Shown here one piece after another: positions 33,396 to 43,960 of a DNA stretch of 64,000 nt. Both the position numbers and the translations under genes were made by a program. Source of the stretch: Marasmius tenuissimus. Lineage: Eukaryota; Basidiomycota; Agaricomycetes; Agaricales; Marasmiaceae. Every line of letters starts with the position of its first letter. Position 1 is the stretch's first letter. The DNA is taken from contig JAQOTA010000014.1 in assembly GCA_029532415.1 (NCBI GenBank), forward strand, positions 496,001 to 560,000, written 5' to 3'. The notes below the pieces were generated by a model that had not been told where the DNA came from, made no database searches, and worked only from the letters and a program-made list of their open reading frames with translations.

Positions 33396-35995
33396 TCAGG
33401 CTGATGTATCAATTTCCGTGTTTTCTTCCACAATATCTTCCGGAGGGTCGTAGATTCTATCGAGGAGAGCGCCATTTGGTCGAGGTGCTTTGGGATGACG
33501 ACAATGAAATCTGTCAATCATCTCATTGCAAGTTGCAGGTATATCGGATACGGGGATCCAAGCGTCTTCTGTCGAGTCAGAGTCCTTGAGATGAACCAAG
33601 TATTCGTACATTTGTCCAATCTTTCTAACGTCTAACAGAGATTGAATTTGTAGTGCTGGATCATCAGGCAGTTCAAATGGAACAGGGTCTGCGTGGGGAT
33701 GGAACTCCGAGGGGTCTGAGTATGGTTCAAGGAGAGAGAGATTGAACACTGGATATAATCGGGAGAGGTAGGAAGGGAGTTGAAGTCGGTAGGCGTTTGA
33801 ATTGTGTACACGACCAACCACTGGATAAGGTCCTAATTTCCGGTGGTCCAATTTGTCTGAAGGTCGGTTTGTTTTGATGTTCTTTCGTAGCAACCAAACT
33901 AATTGTCCGGGTTGAAAAATGGGGGGAGCTTTGCGAGATCGGTTGTAGAATTTGGATTGCTGGTCTTGTGCGTGTTTCAATTCAGCACGAAGCTCGTCAT
34001 GAATATATTGGAGACGGCGTGCTAGGTTTTCAGCCGCGGGAACAGTGGTAACATCGGCAATGACCGGTTCAAAGGTGGGATGGTAACCGAGATCTGCATA
34101 GAACAGTGAGACTCCGGTCGAGGTGTTCTGCCTGTTATTGAAGGCGAATTTGGCAAGGGGCAGGTAATCTACCCAATCGTCCTGGTGATAAGAACAGTAG
34201 ATCCGAAGGTACGTTTCTAAAGATTGGTTTGTATGTTCCGTGAGACCGTGAGTCTGCGGGTGATAGGCAGTGGAAGTCTTGATCTGGGTTTGAAGATGGG
34301 ACATCAATTCTTTCCAAAATCGGGAGACAAACAATTTGTCCCGATCGGAGACTATTGAAGTGGGTAGTCCATGACGTTGAAAGATTCGATTGAGGAATAG
34401 CCAAGCCAGCTGTTCTGCAGTAATGGATTCGGTAGTGGGAATGAAATGTGCAGCACGGGTAGTAAGACGATCGCAAACCACCCATATCGAATCATAGTCG
34501 TGGGATTTGGGTAGTTTCACGATGAAATCCATAGTAATAGCTTGCCATGGACGAGGCGGAATGTCAAGGGGTTTTAAGAGTCCGTAGGGTTTGTGTCGAG
34601 AGTACTTTGCGCGGGGACAACCGTCGCAGGCAGTGACGTAGTTTCTGATGTATATTTGCATTCCGGGCCACGAATAATCACGGGATACTAACTCTAATGT
34701 CCTTCTGCGTCCAGGGTGACCTCCAATAACAGTGTCGTGCCTAGAATAAACAACATCTCTGCGGAGATCCGGGGGAACATAGACTCGGCCTTTGTGGAAG
34801 ACCAATTCTGCTTGGGTCGAGGAATCTGGGGAACCAGAGACCAATTCTTCTCTCCAAGTTGTGTCCTTCTGAAAAGCGTCCTTGAAGTGCTGAAGTAAAT
34901 CAAAATTATCGATGGAGAGACTAGTGAGCAAATTCAATGTCGGGAGATATGGAGAGGCGGGAGTAGATTTGTCAAAGTGATCAAAAGTGGAATATAAGCG
35001 CTCAGTGATAGCCGGACCAAGAATAGTTTGATATTGGCCGGAGAGCTGCTCATCCCCCTTCTGGGGTATGAAATCAGGTCGTCTAGAGGCGGCGTCAGCC
35101 ACGTTGTCTTTTCCCGGAGCCCAGGTGAGCTTAAAGTCGAATTCGGAGAGAAAGATAGCCCAACGAGCTTGCCGGCGGTTGAGTTTTTGGACCGTCATAA
35201 AGTATTCGAGGTTGCGGTGGTCGGAAATGACTGAGATAGGGAAAGGGGATCCCACCAACCAATGACGATGTTCACGGAAAGTCTCCACAATACCTAGGAG
35301 CTCCTTATCATGAACTTCATAATTGATTTCGGCTGGCGAGAATTTGCGAGAGTAGAAAGAAACCGGGTGTAAATCGCCATTCTCATCAGGTTGTTGAATA
35401 ATACCCCAGAGAGCAAAGTCTGAACCATCAGTGGCAACAGTAACCGGTAAATGAGGATTGAAGTGTCGGAGTAAGGGAGCTGTTGTGAACCTGTGCTTTA
35501 ATTCCTGAAAGGCAGATTTACAAGCATCGGAGAAGTTGAAGGGATTAGATTTGCGAGTAGGATTGGTGAGAGGGAGGACTAGTTGGGAATAGCCTTGTAT
35601 AAAGCGTCTGTAAAAGTTGGAGAATCCAAGGAACGATTGGAGTTCTTTGAGCTTTGTTGGTTCAGGCCACGAGGTAATGGTGTCAAGTTTCTTCGGGTTC
35701 ATCGAGATACCTTCCGCGCCTATAATGTAACCTAAAAATTCCACTTGGCTCTTGTGAAATTCGCACTTCAAAGCGTTCGCGCAAAGATTGGCATTTCGTA
35801 AGCGGTCGAGAACCATGCGGACATGTCGGCGGTGTTCTTCTTCATCCTTTGAGAATATTAGGATGTCATCAAGGTATACAACACAGATGACCCCAAGGAT
35901 GTCGGAGAGAACGTCTTGAATGAAGGCTTGGAAAGCGGCGGGGGTGTTGGTAAGACCATATGGAACAATTAAATGCTCGAAAAGTCCAAGGTCTC
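33396..35995 (-). pseudogene. Gypsy A Pol: RT C-terminal half, RNase H, integrase, chromodomain-like tail
   Basis: About 865 codons with no stop, but with the N-terminal half of RT removed by the breakpoint. RT palm contains CVVYLDDILIF (about residues 38-48). RNase H carries TDGSDFALWGI (about residues 190-200) and DHRNLEYF. Integrase has a zinc-binding region ending CDGC (about residue 455), a core with DFIVKLP, then VSDRDKLF, and the final Glu in LTEHTNQ. The tail (about residues 790-840) resembles a chromodomain, which in this group can steer integration to heterochromatin. The integrase core region is usually DGQTE; here it reads HGLTE, with Glu kept. Confidence 0.9.
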
Positions 35996-35999
35996 TCAC

Positions 36000-36340
36000 T
36001 TCACTTTCGCATACAAGTCAAACTAAAAGGAAAGCACTGCCAGACTGAGACAACGGCTATGATCGACAGTGGGGCCACCACATTATTCCTTGGAAAATCC
36101 TTTGTTGCAACCAATCACATCACCACCTTCCCTCTCCAACACCCAATTCAGGTTCACAACAACGACAGAACACTAAAACACTATGCTCATCTAGGTCTTG
36201 TAGTGGACAACCCTGAAACCTGGGCAGACTTCTTGATTGCGGATCTGGGGGGAGAACATGTTATATCAGGGCTACCCTGGCTTTGGAAAACCAATCCTCA
36301 GATCAACTGGAAAGGGGGACAGCTTTCAGTCGCAAAATAA
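36000..36340 (+). pseudogene. Gypsy B aspartic protease
   Basis: An open segment with the catalytic DSGATTLFLG (about 36066-36095) and the C-terminal signature HVISGLPWLWKTNPQINW. It starts right at the inversion breakpoint, where the upstream gag joins it in the ancestral order. This is a typical retropepsin that would cleave Gag-Pol. Confidence 0.8.
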
Positions 36341-36689
36341 GGAGTAGAAATAGAAGAAGTAGAGGATGAGGAGAAATGGGCAGGAACAGGTAAACCACCA
36401 CTTGGCGACACTATCCTCAAGTCCATCGATGATCCCTTTGGAATCATCCATGCATCTGTTATTGAAACACCTCTGGTGGAGCCTGAAGATGCAACTCCAC
36501 TTTATCATATCATGGCCAACCGAGCAGCATGCAGATCCTTAGTCAAGAAAGGAATCTTAGAGGACTGTCATGACGGGGTATGGGTTGCAGCAGGGTACAT
36601 GTATTCCCAACAGATTGCCAAAGAATCCAACAAGAAAAAACCAAAATAGTCATTTGGGGAGATGGTACCAGAATCATATTGAGAATACG

Positions 36690-37960
36690 CTAAAGTCTTT
36701 TCCAAGCAGAAATCTGAACGACTTACAGCTCACAAGCCATGGAATCACACTATCAAACTCACACTGGAACTACCACAGACTATGAAGACCAAGGTGTGCC
36801 CCATGTCACTTAACAAACAACAAGAACTGGACAAGTTCCTGGAGGAGAACCAATGGAAAGGCTACATTTGATCCTCAAAATCACCCCTTGCATCACTGGT
36901 TTTCATTGCAAAGAAGAAGGACGGAAACTCAGATTTGTACAGGACTATCAAGAACTCAACAAATACACTATCAAAAACTGCTACCCACTTCCCCTGCTTA
37001 TAGATATCATCAATTGACTCCGAGGTGCAAAGTACTTCACAAAATTTGATGTACAATGTGTCACGAATGGCCTCTGTGAAGAAACCTCTCAAGCCACCTG
37101 AACTCACTCAGAGATAAGACTAGTTGATAGAAAAGTAAAAGAGTAGATTGAGCAGCCAAAAGCTCAACCCAGCACAAGTGCTACAAGCGGTGGGGAGACA
37201 AAGTGGACAAGCTGGGAAACTACCTACAGAGACCATGAGTATATATGAGGATATGCATCACAAGGAATGAATGAAATGATGAGAACTGTCAAAAGTATCC
37301 ATGAGAGAAAAGCAGGGAAGTCAAACCAAACATGTATAGTTGTAACCAATGGTAAGGTATGAGAAAGAAATCAAAAGATGATTGTTCCATGATGAAAGAC
37401 CAAAAGAACTGATATGGGTCAATAAGTAAATGAGGATGACAGGTGCCAATGCTATGTCGATGGGAGAATTGATTGGAATGACTCTGGTGATGGTAAATGG
37501 CAAGATCCGGGGAAGTAGGGCCAGCACCGGGGTGGACAGGACAAAAGAATAGTGGCAGTTTGTGACACAATGGGGATACAACAATGTATGGATTAAGGAA
37601 GGAGATGAATGGAAGGCTGCCTTTGCAACCAACAGGGAACTTTTTGAACAAAGAGTAATGTTCTTTGGGCTCACTAACTCGCCCGCTACATTCCAATCCC
37701 TCATGAACTCTATATTTGCCGATCTCATTGCCTTAGGAAAGGTTGCAGTATACCTTGACAACATTCTCATCTTCACCAGCACATGAAAGGAGCATCAGAC
37801 CCTAGTCAAGGAGATCTTGTTGTGACTCCAAAACACAAACTTTACCTATGACAAGAGAAATGTCAATTTAAGCCACAAGAAATCAAGTACCTAGGACTTC
37901 TGATCAGCAAGGGCCGGGTATGTATGGACCCAGCTAAAGTCAAGGCCGTATGAGAATGGG
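36690..37960 (+). pseudogene. Gypsy B reverse transcriptase, decayed
   Basis: Fingers motifs occur in shifting frames near 36890-37050 (FIAKKKDG, DYQELNKY, KFDVQ). The frame is broken by the solo LTR at 37059-37567 and resumes with [17 protein letters not shown], then [13 protein letters not shown]. The catalytic box reads YLDN (about 37750-37765) instead of YLDD, a G-to-A change that would abolish catalysis. Confidence 0.8.
37059..37567 (-). repeat. Solo LTR of family 2 (509 bp) inside Gypsy B RT
   Basis: Perfect 5-bp TSD CAATG at 37054-37058 and 37568-37572. It starts TGTCACGAATG and ends TTTGTGACA. Its reverse complement is related to family 1 (shared CATATATA/CTCATGG, GTAGTTTCCCAG and CTTTGTCTC blocks), so it is a sister family lying on the minus strand. 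Confidence 0.9.
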
Positions 37961-38099
37961 CGACTCCTCAAAACTTGCGCAATGTCTGGGGCTTTTTGGG
38001 GTTCACCAATCTCTACTGATGCTTCATTAGGGATTTTGCAAAAACAGCATGGCCACTAAATGACCTCACGCAAAAACATGTCCCCTTCAACTGGGGAAC

Positions 38100-38560
38100 T
38101 CAGCAGCAAGCAGCCTACAATGAACTTTGAACAGCCTTCACCACTGCTCCAATCTTAACTCTTTGAGACCCAGACTGGCCAACACGTATTGAAGTTGACA
38201 CCTCCAGATTTGCTACAGGAGGAGTACTATCCCCAGATATTAGAAGATGGCTTATGGCACCCAGTTGCATTCTGATCAGCATCCATGCAACCAGCAGAGA
38301 GAATCTACAGGATATGCGACCGGGAAATGTTGGCAATCATTAACGCCCTGAAGGATTGGCGATACTTTCTGGAAGGCTAGCCTCAGCTAGTCGAGATTCT
38401 GACTGACCATTCAAACTTGGAGTTCTGGAGGAACATTCAGAGCCTAAGCTGTCAACAGGCTGGCTGGGCACTCTATTTGTCCTGTTTTCAATTCCAACTC
38501 GGTCATTACCCTGACAAAACCAACACACTAACCGACCTCCTCTCCTGTATGACAGCACAT
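38100..38560 (+). pseudogene. Gypsy B RNase H region, decayed
   Basis: Recognisable pieces in several frames: DFAKTAWPLNDLTQKHVPFNW before it, then WPTRIEVDTS, LWHPVAF, MLAIINALKDWRYFLEG and LTDHSNLEFW. Multiple TGA codons and frame changes. Confidence 0.7.
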
Positions 38561-39520
38561 CAGGTCTCAGACAACGAAGACAACCGTCAACAAGTGGTCC
38601 TTGGACCAGAACTCTTTGTACAAATTGCAGCCACACCATTGGTCAACCCCCTCAAAAGTTGGATCAGGCAAGCCTCTGTTAGAGAAGCGGAATTTTTGGA
38701 AGGACTCTGGCAGTTGAAGAAGAATGGACCATCACAATTGGTAAATGGACTAGCTGAGTGGGAGGAGGACAATGGACTGGTATACCACAGAGGGTGAGTA
38801 TATGTACCTCCATCCAAGGAACTGCAGAGGGAGATAGTGCGACAATGTCATAACAACCTAACAGCAGGACATCCTGGACTCCACAGCACGTTTGACCTGG
38901 TGGACACCCACTTCTGGTGGCCAATCATGCACTCGTTTGTGGAGAAATACGTGGAACCTGTGCACACAAAAAGCTGCACCGACACCCTCGCGCTGTTGCA
39001 CAGCCCCTTGAAGTACTAAATGGCCCATGGGAGGAAGTGGGAGTCAACCTGATCATGCAATTGCCAGACTCTCATAGCTACAATGCCATCCTGGTCTGCA
39101 CTGACCTCTTCACAAAACAGGTCCACACCATCCCTTGCACCACTAACGTCACTGCTGAGGGGATAGCGGACCTCTACTACCAAGAGATATTCCAACTTCA
39201 TGGATTACCCCTGCATTTCATATCTGATCAGGGCCCTCAGTTCAATGCCAAGCTCACCAGAACGCTACTAAAATGATTGGGGATCAAGGGTAGCTTCACC
39301 TCAGGATACCACCCCCAGGCCAATGGACAGATGGAAAGAGCAAATCAGGAAGTGGAGAAGTACCTGCAGTTATACACAAACTACCAGCAAGATGACTGGT
39401 CCAAACATTTCCCACTTGCAGAATTTGTACTCAACTCCCACACGCACTCGGCCCACCATTTATCCCCCTTTGAACTCTTATATGGGTACTTGCCCCTTTT
39501 CAATATCTCAGTGGGGCAAT
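38560..39520 (+). pseudogene. Gypsy B integrase, decayed
   Basis: The zinc-binding part (HNNLTAGHPGLHSTFDLV and following) is at about 38840-38900. The catalytic core has VNLIMQLPDSHSYNAILVC (Asp replaced by Asn in the usual VDFI), then FISDQGPQF (second Asp) and ANGQMERANQ (Glu) near 39315. A TGA precedes the last part at 39274-39276. Confidence 0.75.
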
Positions 39521-39960
39521 GATCTGGAATTCCAGAAGTCGAAAACTGTATCAATATTCTGTGAGAAGTATGCCAGGATGCGGGGGCAGCTCTACACTTG
39601 ACAAAGCAACACCAGAAAGAAGGATACAAGCAAGGGAAGGGGAAGGCACACCAGTTTAAGGTTGGGGACTTCATTTGGCTAGATGGATCTGACTTCAACC
39701 TGAAGCTGTCGAGCAAGAAACTGGGTGATCAATGCCTGGGACCCTTCAAGATAGTGCAGGAAGTAGGGGGCTTGGACTATTGGTTAGAATTGCCAGAAAA
39801 GCTGGGATGACATCACACTATCTTCCACATCGACAAACTCTACCCCTACAAGGGCAACCTGGTTAATGGCTTATTACCGGAACCCCCAGGGCCAATCAAG
39901 ATTGAGGGCAAGAATGAACCAGAGTATGAGGTGGACAAAGTTCTTGACAGTCAGTACAGG

Positions 39961-41320
39961 TGTAATGAACCCTTTATTTTCCAACAATACTAACATATGG
40001 ACCCACAAAGTCACCCATCAGTCCCTACTTGTCAAGCCGAAACTCTGTAACTCCGAGGATTCCCACTCCTGCGTCATACACACATCCCAAAGCGCCCAAC
40101 ACAAGCATTGGCACCAAGTGACATCCTGAACTGACTAGACAATAATCCTGGCCCGTCCTTCCTCTGACTCACTCAACAAGACCCCGTACACCTGCATACC
40201 CACCACACAACACTACTCAATTTGATAGGACACATTCACCTACCCAGTCAATAACATCCCGAATATGTTCATACCTTCTTCAACTTGGCCATACCCAGTT
40301 CCAAAGAATAGTCCAATTGCATCTTGTACTTTACAGAAACACTCTCTTGGACTTGCAGACTTCTGAGACTTATTATACATACACGGTATGGTTTGGGACC
40401 TGATAATTGGATCCCAAAACCTATATAAGCTAGCTAACAAAACCATATACATTAGTTTACAATTTAGCTGTTATATCTACTTCCCTTGCTCTCTTCATCG
40501 TCACTATCGCTGCCAACAACTTCAAAGCCCACTGGTGTGCTTTAGTCCAAACCGGTTGTACTGACCTTTTCTTCGCTGTTTAGGCCACAAAATTGCACCT
40601 CTGCAGTTGCGACTGTCCTTGTAACCCAAAAGGACACTCTACATCATTGGGACACTGTCAGGAGACCTTGTCTTGACAAAACACCTTTGATTGGGACGAT
40701 CTCAGGTGTTCTCTTTGCGCTGAAGGTGTTATGAATCCACCTATTGTTTTCCCTTCCCTTGGTCCCCAGGTACTTTTTCCTCATGTTTTTCTCTTTATTT
40801 CCCATGGTTACATGTTCTCACCATTGCATTCTGGCCCCCATATCATTACCTGGTGCTACCTGGTGTTCTACATTGTCTCCAGATATTTTCCCAGCATACC
40901 ATATGGTTTCCATCATGACAATGTTTCCACATGTATCCCTTGATTCTTATCACTTGTTCTTTCAGTTTTCCTGTTTTATCTTTATTCCCATGATATCTCT
41001 ACAGCTTGAATCTGTCATATATAATCATGGACACTTCTAGATAGTTCTCCAGTCTGACAACTTTGTCTCATAGTGCTTGTTTCCAGCATGTACTATCATA
41101 CACTTGCCCTACTCAAATCTATCTTCTCTCCTTTGCACTCTTGACCCTGTTGGTGGCCTGAGGGGTTTTCCTAGTTACTGGCCTCGTTCTTGACAGAAGG
41201 ACGCTTCACCATGTCTAGAACGGTCAGGATCGCCTGTGTCTATTTGTCGAGATCATCTCTTGCATTATAAAAACCCCAAAACAACTCGCAACCCGAGCCA
41301 GAGAAAACAGACATATTACA
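39961..41320 (+). repeat. Solo LTR of family 3 (about 886 bp net) with a nested family 1 LTR
   Basis: It starts TGTAATGAACC and ends ACATATTACA. The flanking 5-mers are ACAGG (39956-39960) and TCAGG (41321-41325), one mismatch. A TATA-like CCTATATAAGC lies near 40420. The family 1 copy at 40727-41195 with its duplicated 5 bp accounts for 474 bp of the length. Confidence 0.8.
40727..41195 (+). repeat. Solo LTR of family 1, copy c (469 bp), inside LTR family 3
   Basis: Perfect 5-bp TSD GAAGG at 40722-40726 and 41196-41200. It starts TGTTATGAATCC and ends TTCTTGACA, with the same length as copies a and b. Confidence 0.93.
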
Positions 41321-41521
41321 TCAGGTGGCACCGGTTGGAGTATGGAGTCAAGTGGAAAGGAGACCACCAAAACACATGGGAACCAGCACCAAATCTGAAC
41401 TGAAGAACGCACTATGGAAGGTAAAGGAGTTCCACAAGAAACACCCGGTGGCAGCAGGACCAGCACCCCGGGACAACTAGGATATAGTCATCAAGGACAA
41501 TGAAGTGTAGAAGGGAGGTAA

Positions 41522-42010
41522 TGTCATGAAGATGCCACTTTTCCCTCCACCATTTGCTCACATGATTATCACATGTCCTTTTCTCACAGTCACTTACTAT
41601 ACATCTTTCTTTCTCATGATTCCTTTCCCAACCCATCATCACGCAGCCTTAACCCACATTGCGCAGCCATCCCATTATCTCATACCAACTCATTTCTTAT
41701 TCATCCTTGACTCATACTTACTCATACACAACTCATAGGTAGCCACTCTAACTCCAGCTCTGACCATAGGATAGGTATATAAGCTAGCTAGTCTTCACCT
41801 GGTCCCTCATCTTGACCTCTTGTCCTTGGAACCAGGTGAGTCGTACAGTCTACTTCTCTTTCTTTCTCTACAATAGATCTAACTTGTCATTGGGACCAGA
41901 CCAGTGTTTGCCTTATCTCTGTCTGAGTCGAGCCCGCTGCTCCTCTCCAAGTTCGCTATCACCACTCTCTGCCTTTGCTGTCTCCGATAGACACTCAGCA
42001 CTTTGTGACA
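41522..42010 (+). repeat. Gypsy B 3' LTR (489 bp)
   Basis: It is preceded by the purine-rich GAAGGGAGGTAA and begins TGTCATGAAGA. The partner is 17752-18239 on the minus strand. The two differ by roughly 5-6% by eye, more than the Gypsy A pair. Confidence 0.88.
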
Positions 42011-42102
42011 ATGACATCTATCAGCATTTATTGCCTTATTTTCCTTTTTCCAACCTGCCCTGGAACCCCAGATCATGCTATCTATATCCTGGGATTAAAT
42101 CC

Positions 42103-42555
42103 TGTCAAGAATGAGGCCAGTGACTATGAAAACCCCTCAGGCCACCAACAGGGTCAAGAGTGCAAAGAACAGAAGATAGATTTGAGTAGAGCAAGTATAT
42201 GATAGTACATGCTCGATACTGGCACTATGAGATGAAGTTGTCGGACTGTGAAACTATCTAGAAGTGTCCATGATTATAGATGACAGAACCAAGCTGTAGA
42301 GATATCATGGGAACAAGGATAAAAGAGGAAAACTGAGAGAATAAATGATAAAGATTGAGGGACACGTGTGGAAACATTGTCATGATGGAAACCATATGGA
42401 ATGCTGGAAAAATATTTGGAAGCCATACGGAACAACAACATGGGGGCCAGAATGCAATGGTGGGAACATGTAGCCATGGGAAATAAAGAGAAAAACATGA
42501 AGAAAAAGTACCCAGGGACCAAGGGAAGGGAAAAACAGTGGGTGGATTCATAACA
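42103..42555 (-). repeat. Family 1 LTR, copy d (453 bp), without TSD
   Basis: It begins TGTCAAGAATG and ends CATAACA. The flanking 5-mers (AATCC and TTTTC) do not match. It is more diverged, with small internal deletions, and may derive from recombination between different insertions or be older. Confidence 0.8.
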
Positions 42556-42668
42556 TTTTCTCTGGGCTACCACTTGTGCACTTGTGCTGGCTAAACATTG
42601 TGAGGATCCACTGGGAGCAAGAGAATCAGCCTTTAGATGATGTCAACTTCAGAAAAGAGGAGGAAAGA

Positions 42669-43960
42669 TCACTTGCCATATATCAGCTCTGGATATCCAT
42701 GCTCTCGTGCATAAACCTTTCCATCCAGATCATGATTTCTTGACACAAGATGATCATGGACAAAACTATAATCTTGACTCGACCAACAAGACCCAGCCCA
42801 GTCCTCCAATTCCAGCCTAGGAATACCAAGTTTGTCCCAATCCTCTTCAGCAATGATTTTGCTCCCTTGTGTGTCATAGCCCCAATAAAACAGAGGTTCA
42901 GGGAGTGGGTATGGTACACAATGCATATTGTTGATGATCTTGACACGTAGCATTGGAACAAATAGGTACACTGGTGTTGAAGATGGTGTAGGATTGTAAT
43001 GGAAGGTGGCTGTGAGATTGAATCCAACTTGGTCAATGTAAACTGAGTGGATGAAAAAGTCAAACAAGGAAGACAAGGAGTGTGTCAATAAGCACTTACA
43101 AACATCCCTCACATCCTCACAATCATTGACAGAGTAAAGGGATTGGCAGAGGTAAGCAGTTTGAAGATGATGGTAATCCCGCTTTGGAATGTGCAACCCA
43201 AAATTGAGGGTCACAACAGCATCATCAGTTCCCAGGAAAGAAAAGTCAACACGTGATGGAACTAGAATTGGTTAGAAAAAAGAAGATGAAGTTGACCTGT
43301 GAACTTACCTGAGATGGAAAAGCTTGCTTCAACTCTAGGATGCATACTCCTGCAAGTCCACTCAAGGGCAGGAGTAGAAGGAAGGTGAGCAAGGATTCCA
43401 GCTTTGTTGTCATTGACAACTACCCCAAAAGTGAAAAGACCATGTTTGGCTAAGCCTGACAGATGACCATACCACCTCCATCCTGATGATGCAACCAGGT
43501 GCAAAACATCACCAAGAGATTCCTCAACACAGGCAATGATATTGTTAGCATCAAGTTGTCGAACTGTGTCTTGGTAAAGTGGGGGTAGTGCATCGAGTGG
43601 TGTGAGGAACTCCAATTCTTTACTTGGTGGGTTGAGGGTAATGGAAGCCAGGTCATAAAGCCAAGCAAGACTTCTCAGGTCTATCAACCAATCCTCCCAA
43701 CAGTTTGTAACCTGCCTGCTATTACTGATTAGTAAATGCTACAAATCACTGGCAACTCACTGGGAATGTCATATATAAATTATCAAGCAAAGAGTTAATT
43801 GCCACACTCTGAAGGCAATCAAGTTGTCAGTTTGAAGTTGTAACGCAAAGCTTAAAGACTGGAAATACCTTTGTGTATGAGAGGTAGTAAAACACAATCC
43901 CATATTTTCCCAAAAACTGACTTATAAAATTCAATCCATTCACAAGTTCTACAACATATC
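42669..43960 (-). CDS. Spliced gene of unknown function
   Basis: On the minus strand, coding segments near 43915-43870 (CEWIEFYKSVFGKIWDC) and 43815-43765 (AINSLLDNLYMTFP) are followed, after a GTGAGT to GCAG intron, by 43705-43310 (QVTNCWEDWLIDLRSLAWLY, then SGWRWYGHLSGLAKHGLFTF). The last large segment, 43214-42669 (DYHHLQTAYLCQSLYSVNDC, then LPEPLFYWGYDTQGSK), ends with a stop at 42669. A further intron near 43120-43095 is possible. No domain recognised and the start codon is uncertain. Trp/Tyr-rich spliced genes like this occur in repeat-rich mushroom regions, so it may be a mobile-element passenger. Confidence 0.5.

Larger units (their letters stand above)
32180..35995 (-). mobile_element. 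Gypsy A, 3' half, inverted
   Basis: On the minus strand the order is pol (35995-33396), accessory ORF (33135-32527), polypurine tract with GAGGGGGGATAA just before the LTR, 3' LTR 32455-32180, and TSD. Joined to 12159-15373 it gives a roughly 7.0-kb element. Confidence 0.92.
39598..41470 (+). pseudogene. Gypsy B integrase C-terminus and chromodomain, split by a solo LTR
   Basis: 39598-39810 carries the GPY/F-type region (HQFKVGDFIWLDG, then GPFKIVQEVG). The chromodomain starts at about 39905 (EPEYEVDKVLDSQYR), is split by solo LTR 39961-41320, and resumes in phase at about 41326 with a WKGDHQNTWEP-type signature. That the halves match across the insert confirms the LTR ends. Confidence 0.8.
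35996..42010 (+). mobile_element. Gypsy B, 3' half (protease to 3' LTR) with nested solo LTRs
   Basis: Order: protease 36000-36340, RT, RNase H, integrase, chromodomain, 3' LTR 41522-42010. It is interrupted by solo LTRs at 37059-37567 and 39961-41320, and the latter contains another at 40727-41195. Pol is riddled with stops (mostly TGA) and frameshifts. Confidence 0.85.
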
